Assembly (NCBI GenBank): GCA_031268215.1
Contig: JAIRXP010000045.1
Span: 1-35,608 of the forward strand
Direction: 5' to 3'
Source of the DNA: Bifidobacteriaceae bacterium
GTDB lineage: Bacteria; Actinomycetota; Actinomycetes; Actinomycetales; WQXJ01
Length of the DNA: 35,608 nt
This document shows, one piece after another, positions 30,342-35,608 of the stretch. The position numbers and the translations under genes were made by a program. The notes under the pieces were generated by a model. It had not been told where the DNA came from. It did no database searches and saw nothing but the letters and a program-made list of their open reading frames with translations. The first letter of the stretch is position 1; every line of letters starts with the position of its first letter.

Positions 30342-32207
30342 ATGAGTTGGCCATCCTTCTTACCTGACATCCCGATCAAGCACATCGTCTGGGCTCTTGA
30401 ACTGCCACTGGTGGCCCTGAACGGCCTTGCTTTGGCCACCTTGACTGTGGCTTGGTCGGGAGGCAGCCGTCCGGTGGTGACGGCGATGGCCTCCCTGGTC
30501 TGTCTGTTCACGGTGGGCATGGGGGTGCGCCGTTGGGGCTCCCACGGGACCGTTCTGGTGGGGCGTTACGTTTTGGCCCGTCTGACCTCGCTGATCGCCG
30601 TTTTCAGTTTTTCCTTGCCCGATGCCGCGTGGCCGCGTGTCGCGTCCGTGGCCGCTGCCACGGGCTGCCTGCTGGCGGAGCCGGTGGCTCGGGCCTTCGC
30701 CGCCCAGGCCTTCCCTTATGCGGCGGGTTTCCCAGGAGTCAAGACCAGAACAGCGCATCTGCCGGCGGACACGATCTTCTGGGTCAACCTGGTGGCCATA
30801 ACCACGCTGGTGGTGGCCGGAGACCACGGGCCGCTTTGGCAGTTCGCGGTTACGGCGGTAGCGGCGGCGACCAACTTGGCGCTGACAGCGGATCTGGCCG
30901 TCTTCGCCATCGCCCGCTTGCGTTTCAACGCCCGGCTGCCAAGGCTGTGGGATCAAATGAAGCCTACGTTCGCCGTTCACTGGCAGGCCGCTGGCGGTTC
31001 ACTCCACCAACTGACAATGTGGATCGACTACTTGAAAGAGCTTGGCAAGCCGTTCTTCATCATTACCCGCACACGTGAGAACTTCCTTGAAGCGGTGGCC
31101 AATTTTGATGTTCCAGTGCTGCATCGGGTGGGCTTAGATGCCGTCGAAGAGGCCCTTAGCCCATCGCTGAAGACGGTCTTCTACGTGAACACTGCGATCT
31201 TGAATGACCACATGTTGCGCTATCCCCATCTGAACCACATCCAGCTCAACCACGGCGATTCAGACAAGATCGCAAGCTATTCGCCGGTCTTCCGGGCCTA
31301 TGACAAAGATTTCGTGGCCGGCCAGGCCGCGGTTGACCGCTTCGCGGCCGCCGGCCTGGCAACCGCCCCCGACTTCTTCGTGATTGTGGGTCGGCCGCAG
31401 GTGGCGGCCGTGGAACCGTCCCGTGGTCCCATCGCCAGCCTTGAGAATCCCACTGTGTTGTACGCTCCCACGTGGTGCGGCAACACGAAGGACTCTGACT
31501 ACACGTCAGTTAGGCGCGGTCTGGCGATTGTGCGCGCCTTGCTTGACCGTGGCTGCACCGTTGTGTTCCGACCACATCCCTATTGGTACAAGAACTTCCG
31601 GACCGCAGCCGCGCGGGATGAAGTGGTGGCGCTCCTGGCCAAGAACGCCGCGGCCACCGGGCGTAAGCACGTCTATGGCGAGGCCGCGGAATCTGCCTGG
31701 TCCATAATCGACTGCTTCAACCAGTCGGATTTCATGATCTCAGACGTGTCATCTGTGGTGAACGACTACCTCTATTCGGAGAAGCCGCTGATTATGATGG
31801 CGGTGACCACTGGGCCGGAGGAGTTCGCTGTCGAGTTCCCGGTCGCCAGGGGCGCCTATGTGGTGGACTACTGGGCGTTGCCGGGGCCGGTGCCGTCCGG
31901 AGGAGTCCATGTCACGCCGGGCCGGCCCGCCCCCGGGTCCTCAGGCCCTCATATTCCCGGCCGGACCGGCCCAGTCCAAGCGGTGCCAGCTGGGGTGAGC
32001 GTGGACCCTGACGGTGCCGGGACCGGCGCCTCGGATGGCCCCGCGGACGACGAGCCGGCCGCCACCTTAGAGGCGGCCCTGGACGCCATTTGGGGAGACG
32101 ATCCATTGGCCTCTACCAGGCGCGACCTGAAGACCTACTACTTGGGGGACATCCCCCGCGATCAGTATGCCCAGCGCTTCGCCCAGGAGGCCGCCCAATA
32201 TGTCTGA
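30342..32207 (+). CDS. CDP-glycerol glycerophosphotransferase-like protein (TagB/TagF) with membrane N-terminus
   Basis: A 621-residue protein. The first ~200 residues form several membrane helices, an addition the soluble TagB/TagF enzymes lack. The GT-B-like catalytic part follows, with FVAGQAAVDRF, the acceptor motif LNHGDSDK, YAPTW, FRPHPYWYK and SDFMISDVSSVVNDYLYSEKPL (key SDVSSVVNDYL). These are hallmarks of the CDP-glycerol:poly(glycerophosphate) transferase family that builds teichoic acid. A Pro/Gly-rich insertion lies at about 510-570. It starts 18 bases after the PBP gene, preceded by a 5-codon ORF (30328-30345, MAAAR) whose TGA overlaps its start. It overlaps the next gene by 8 bases. 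The polymer may contain another polyol than glycerol. Confidence 0.88.
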   Translation: MSWPSFLPDIPIKHIVWALELPLVALNGLALATLTVAWSGGSRPVVTAMASLVCLFTVGMGVRRWGSHGTVLVGRYVLARLTSLIAVFSFSLPDAAWPRVASVAAATGCLLAEPVARAFAAQAFPYAAGFPGVKTRTAHLPADTIFWVNLVAITTLVVAGDHGPLWQFAVTAVAAATNLALTADLAVFAIARLRFNARLPRLWDQMKPTFAVHWQAAGGSLHQLTMWIDYLKELGKPFFIITRTRENFLEAVANFDVPVLHRVGLDAVEEALSPSLKTVFYVNTAILNDHMLRYPHLNHIQLNHGDSDKIASYSPVFRAYDKDFVAGQAAVDRFAAAGLATAPDFFVIVGRPQVAAVEPSRGPIASLENPTVLYAPTWCGNTKDSDYTSVRRGLAIVRALLDRGCTVVFRPHPYWYKNFRTAAARDEVVALLAKNAAATGRKHVYGEAAESAWSIIDCFNQSDFMISDVSSVVNDYLYSEKPLIMMAVTTGPEEFAVEFPVARGAYVVDYWALPGPVPSGGVHVTPGRPAPGSSGPHIPGRTGPVQAVPAGVSVDPDGAGTGASDGPADDEPAATLEAALDAIWGDDPLASTRRDLKTYYLGDIPRDQYAQRFAQEAAQYV

Positions 32208-33558
32208 AGGCCGGGCCAAGAACTCCCAGGGTGGCCACCTGGACACGCTGCGGGCGGTCATCAGCCCAAATGTCCTGGCGGCTCGGGCTCTCAAGGCGGC
32301 AGTTGCCGCCGCGCGCTGGTCCGGCCTGCTGCCTAGGTCAATCCCGGACGGGAGGGGGGACGAGCGTCGCCTGGCCCGCCAGCCCGTCAAGGCCCAGGTG
32401 ATTGTCTACTTCGCGGACACGGTGGTTGGACTTTACCAACTGCGTCCTTGGTATAAAGCGTTACGGGAATTACATCGGGTCCACCCGCTGGTGATAATAG
32501 GCAATGATTCGCGTGCTGCCAGAGCTATCCGGCGCGAATCCCATTTACCTGCCTACACGATCTCCCACTATTCCAGTATTGATCCAATACTATCCGCTAG
32601 CCCGGTCCGCCTGGCGCTGTACATAAACCATAACGCGGCGAATTTCTCATTACTGGCCTTCACTCAGCTGGTCCATGTGTCCATCATGCATGGCGATTCA
32701 GACAAGGCTGTTTCGGTGTCCGGCCAGACCAAGGCTTACGACTTCACCTTTGTGGCTGGCCAAGCCGCTATCGACCGCCTGGCCGCCTACCTGCCCATGT
32801 TTGACGCCTCCTCGCGGTGCCGGATAATCGGCCGGCCGCAAGTCGAATCGAGCCAAGCCGAACAACCGGTGGAACTGGGCGCGGTGACGGCGCGGTGGAC
32901 GGTCTTGTACGCGCCTACCTGGGAAGGCGGGACGGACTCCGCGGCCTATTCGTCGCTGGCGGCCTACGGCCAGCGGATCGTGGCCAGCCTGCTGTCGGAT
33001 GACCGGTTTCGTGTGATATACCGGCCGCATCCCCTGACTGGCACCCGTCGCCCGGCCTTCGCCGAGGCGGACGCGGAGGTGCGCCGGCTGGTGGAGGCAG
33101 CGGCCAAAGCTGACCCGGCGGCGGGCCACCGCCTGTCCCTTGGCGGCGATGTGGCACGGGTGTTGAGCGGCGCTGACGCATTGATCTCGGATGTATCTTC
33201 GCTGGCGATTGACTTCCTGGTGACTGGCCGGCCCTTGACGGTAACTGTGCCGCCGGATGGCCAGGTCCGAATCGCACCAACGCGACTTCTGGAGTTGACT
33301 CCTCGGCTGGACGAATCCCAGGCCGGCAGCGCCGCGGATCTCATTGCTGGACTGATCGAAGAAGATCCTGCCGCCGCGGACCGCGCGGCGCTGACTGAGT
33401 ACTACTTGGGGGACATCCGTCCCGGCGCGGCCGTCAAAGCCTTCATTGAGGCGTGCGGACAGATGATCGAGTTGGCGGAGGCGAACCGGGGGCAGCTAGA
33501 GCGGCCCGGAGCGGGTCAAGATAGGCCAACGGTGAGCCGCTTTGGAGCGGCCGAATGA
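32200..33558 (+). CDS. Second CDP-glycerol glycerophosphotransferase-like protein
   Basis: A 452-residue protein using the ATG at 32200 with AGGAGG about 10 bases ahead; an earlier ATG at 32167 would sit further inside the upstream gene and is unsupported. It shares with its neighbour the motifs HGDSDK (followed by a similar FVAGQAAIDRL), YAPTWEGG, YRPHP and ISDVSSLAIDFL. It lacks the membrane helices at the N-terminus, so it is probably a peripheral enzyme. Two non-identical family members in a row are typical where one starts and another extends a phosphodiester-linked wall polymer (TagB then TagF). It overlaps the next gene by 4 bases. Confidence 0.9.
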   Translation: MSEGRAKNSQGGHLDTLRAVISPNVLAARALKAAVAAARWSGLLPRSIPDGRGDERRLARQPVKAQVIVYFADTVVGLYQLRPWYKALRELHRVHPLVIIGNDSRAARAIRRESHLPAYTISHYSSIDPILSASPVRLALYINHNAANFSLLAFTQLVHVSIMHGDSDKAVSVSGQTKAYDFTFVAGQAAIDRLAAYLPMFDASSRCRIIGRPQVESSQAEQPVELGAVTARWTVLYAPTWEGGTDSAAYSSLAAYGQRIVASLLSDDRFRVIYRPHPLTGTRRPAFAEADAEVRRLVEAAAKADPAAGHRLSLGGDVARVLSGADALISDVSSLAIDFLVTGRPLTVTVPPDGQVRIAPTRLLELTPRLDESQAGSAADLIAGLIEEDPAAADRAALTEYYLGDIRPGAAVKAFIEACGQMIELAEANRGQLERPGAGQDRPTVSRFGAAE

Positions 33559-34502
33559 GGATCGTCGCGGTTGTTGTCGCCTACAACAGGCGTGAATTGA
33601 TGATTGGAACGCTTGACGCGCTGGCCGCGCAGACCCGGCCGGTTGATGCGGTTCTAGTAGTCGATAACGCCTCGACGGATGGCTCAGCCGAGGAGGCGGC
33701 AGCGCATCCCGCCGTCACCGAGGTGGTGACGTTGACACGCAATACTGGGGGAGCTGGCGGCTTCAGCGCCGGGATGGCCCATGCCTTGATGGCGCTGTCC
33801 GCGGAGGCGATCTGGCTGATGGATGATGACACGGCTCCCACCCCGAACGCCCTGGAAGAGCTGGAAAAGGCCTGGCGGGCCTATCCCGGCAAGCTGGCGC
33901 TGGCGAGTTCGCGGGTAGTGTGGACCGACGGCCGTGACCATCCGATGAATACGCAACGTCAGCGGCTGGGCGCCTCGCGGTCCCGCCGCCGGCGGGCTCA
34001 CCGGGCTGGCGGCGTGCCGATTCGCACCGGCTCGTTCGTATCGCTGTTGGTGGACGCCCACACTGCTTGGCGGTACCGCCTGCCGCTCGCTGACTATTTC
34101 ATCTGGAGCGATGACCTGGAGTATTCAGCCCGCCTGTTACGCCACGGCCACGGGATATTGGTGCCGTCTTCGGTGACGGTCCACCACACCAAGGCCTTCG
34201 CCGCCGCCCTGCGCTCGCCGGGAGACCGGTTCTACTACGAGGTTCGCAATAAACTCTGGACATTCTTCAAGTCGCCGGCCTTCGGCCCGGCGGAGGCCGT
34301 GATCTACTTCGGCTACACCCTGGCAGGCTGGGTGGGAGCGATTGCACGGTCGTCAGAAAGGAAGCGCCTGCTGCGGGCAGCCCGGCGGGGCCTGCGGGAT
34401 GGGCTGCGCCGGCGCCCAAGGCCCAATGCTGAGGTGCTGGCGGGTCAGGGGCGCCTGAGCGCCGAGGTCGCCGCCGTTGATGCTAGGGCGGTTGGCCCAT
34501 GA
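33555..34502 (+). CDS. GT2 glycosyltransferase, GlfT1/WbbL-like
   Basis: A 315-residue GT-A fold enzyme. Key parts are VAVVVAYNRREL at the start, VVDNASTDGS for nucleotide-sugar binding, WLMDDDTAP as the DxD metal site, then GSFVSLLVDA and WSDDLEYSARL with the acidic catalytic base, and VHHTKAFA. This pattern is shared by rhamnosyl- and galactofuranosyl-transferases that prime arabinogalactan or similar chains. The basic C-terminal stretch (RRGLRDGLRRRPRP) may bind the membrane. The ATG overlaps the preceding stop (ATGA). It is likely to put a linkage or branch sugar on the polymer made by the two TagF-like proteins. Confidence 0.9.
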   Translation: MRIVAVVVAYNRRELMIGTLDALAAQTRPVDAVLVVDNASTDGSAEEAAAHPAVTEVVTLTRNTGGAGGFSAGMAHALMALSAEAIWLMDDDTAPTPNALEELEKAWRAYPGKLALASSRVVWTDGRDHPMNTQRQRLGASRSRRRRAHRAGGVPIRTGSFVSLLVDAHTAWRYRLPLADYFIWSDDLEYSARLLRHGHGILVPSSVTVHHTKAFAAALRSPGDRFYYEVRNKLWTFFKSPAFGPAEAVIYFGYTLAGWVGAIARSSERKRLLRAARRGLRDGLRRRPRPNAEVLAGQGRLSAEVAAVDARAVGP

Positions 34503-35344
34503 GTTCCTCTGCCCGGCCTGGGGCGGGTGGCGGCTTTTCGGTTCTGATGCCCGTCTATTGGGCGGACCGGCCGGACTGGGTTCAGGCTGCCTTCAGTTCC
34601 ATCACCGAATCCCAGGAATTGCCCCCTGACCAGGTAGTTTTGGTCCGGGATGGCCCTGTTGGGCCGGCTCTGGGGGAACTGCTCCACAGCCTGGCTGAAT
34701 TGAAGGAGGTCTCGCTGGTGGCCCTGCCGCGTAACGGCGGGCTAACGCGGGCCCTGAACGCCGGTCTGGCGGCTTGCCGCTTTGATACGGTTGCCCGCCA
34801 GGACGCCGATGACGTCTCAACGCCGGAGCGGTTTGGGCTGACGGTTCCTCTGGTGCGGTCCGGCGAGTTTGATCTGGTCGGCAGCGCGGTACGCGAATTT
34901 GACGACAGCCCGGACGGGGAGATTGTCTACGGTCAGGTCCGGTCCTATCCGGCGCAGGAGGAGCAGATCCGCCGGGCGGCCAAGAGGATGAACCCAATAG
35001 CCCATCCGACGGTAGTGTTCCGGCGTTCCCAGGTTCTCAGCGTTGGCGGTTACCGCGACATCTTCCACATGGAGGACTATGACCTGTGGGTGCGCCTATT
35101 GCAGGCCGGCGCCAGGGCGATCAATGTGCCTGAACCATTGGTTGATTACCGGGTCTCCACGGCGGGCCTGCGCCGCCGTGGCGGCTGGAAGACGCTGCGG
35201 GCCGAATCGGCCTTTCAGCGCTCCTTGCTTGAATCTGGTTTCATCAACCGCCCTGAACGCCTGCGCAACCTGATTGGGCGCGGCGCCCTCGAACTGGCCC
35301 CACCGGCGGTCCTCCGCCAAGTGCTCAAACGCACCTGGCGCTAG
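34499..35344 (+). CDS. GT2 glycosyltransferase, EpsE/WcaA-like
   Basis: A 281-residue GT-A fold enzyme: FSVLMPVYWADRPDWV at the beginning, PDQVVLVRDGPVG, LPRNGGLTRALNAGL, then ARQDADDVSTPERF with the D-x-D metal site, and a catalytic region HMEDYDLWVRLLQAG. The order and the motifs GGLTRALN and RQDADD are typical of the amylovoran/EpsE-type GT2 group. The start overlaps the previous gene by 4 bases (ATGA), and the stop codon lies within a hairpin. It is the last gene of the wall-polymer operon. The acceptor and sugar cannot be told from sequence. Confidence 0.9.
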   Translation: MSSSARPGAGGGFSVLMPVYWADRPDWVQAAFSSITESQELPPDQVVLVRDGPVGPALGELLHSLAELKEVSLVALPRNGGLTRALNAGLAACRFDTVARQDADDVSTPERFGLTVPLVRSGEFDLVGSAVREFDDSPDGEIVYGQVRSYPAQEEQIRRAAKRMNPIAHPTVVFRRSQVLSVGGYRDIFHMEDYDLWVRLLQAGARAINVPEPLVDYRVSTAGLRRRGGWKTLRAESAFQRSLLESGFINRPERLRNLIGRGALELAPPAVLRQVLKRTWR

Positions 35345-35361
35345 CCGGACCGCCGCTAGCG
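35339..35361 (+). terminator. Hairpin at the end of the wall-polymer operon
   Basis: CGCTAGC (35339-35345) pairs with GCTAGCG (35355-35361) around a 9-base loop. The stem overlaps the stop codon of the last glycosyltransferase. No U-tract is present. Confidence 0.5.
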
Positions 35362-35540
35362 GGTTGACGACGGCAACGGCCTTCGCACCTGGCGCGGGGC
35401 GCTCCAACGGTGCCCGCTTTCGCAGGTGTCCTCTTGAGGTACCTCGGTCCTGGCCGGTCTTTGGAAGCTGACAGTCCGGGGTCGCGCAACTAGTGAATGC
35501 GCAGGTCACCCCAACCAAATAGGCCGAAGGTAGGCCTTAA

Positions 35541-35608
<68 letters not shown>

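Overview
This window is a piece of a high-GC Actinomycetota chromosome. The evidence is GC-rich codon use, GTG starts, actinobacterial gene pairs (DUF485 plus an MctC/ActP-type symporter, a bPH2-domain pair, a TAP-like lipoprotein peptidase) and stem-loop terminators without U-tracts. The genus cannot be fixed from the sequence alone. The left edge cuts through an IS1595-type transposase. The right edge ends in a 68-base run of G that looks like a sequencing or assembly artefact, so both edges are probably contig edges.

Layout from left to right: (1) 1-950, a transposase 3' end and an eroded small membrane-protein gene. (2) 954-2761, an aldo/keto reductase divergent from a TetR regulator, with two palindromic operators between them. 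(3) 2811-7140, a minus-strand cluster of a lipoprotein, a 445-residue secreted protein with a lysine-rich C-terminus, then three tandem pairs of small three-helix membrane proteins (A1-B1, A2-B2, A3-B3). The two spacers between pairs still carry the last ~26 codons of a relative of the 445-residue protein. The ancestral unit was therefore 'end of large protein + A + B'. This resembles the orphan toxin-tip/immunity arrays of polymorphic toxin loci and is the best candidate here for an undescribed system; its function is inference. (4) 7267-7890, a ribbon-helix-helix/MazF-type toxin-antitoxin pair with a leaderless promoter and a palindromic operator.

(5) 7990-16758, two overlapping bPH2 membrane-protein genes, the helicase gene hrpA, a large DUF6020-like membrane protein and tRNA-Ser(GGA). 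(6) 16919-25109, mixed functions: a proline-repeat membrane protein with two related extracellular modules, a small unknown protein, a zinc alcohol dehydrogenase, a histidine-kinase-like protein whose phospho-acceptor His is replaced by Arg, a GT2 glycosyltransferase with C-terminal helices, a P-loop kinase of the uridine kinase/FrcK type and a secreted TAP-like peptidase. (7) 25329-27562, a GlxR/CRP-like site followed by the DUF485-symporter operon for monocarboxylate uptake.

(8) 27792-35344, a tightly packed cell-envelope operon: a bifunctional class A penicillin-binding protein, two CDP-glycerol glycerophosphotransferase-like (TagB/TagF) proteins and two GT2 glycosyltransferases, with 4-8 base overlaps between the last four genes. 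Together these suggest synthesis of a teichoic-acid-like, phosphodiester-linked wall polymer next to a peptidoglycan polymerase. No CRISPR array, rRNA gene, prophage structural gene or riboswitch was recognised.
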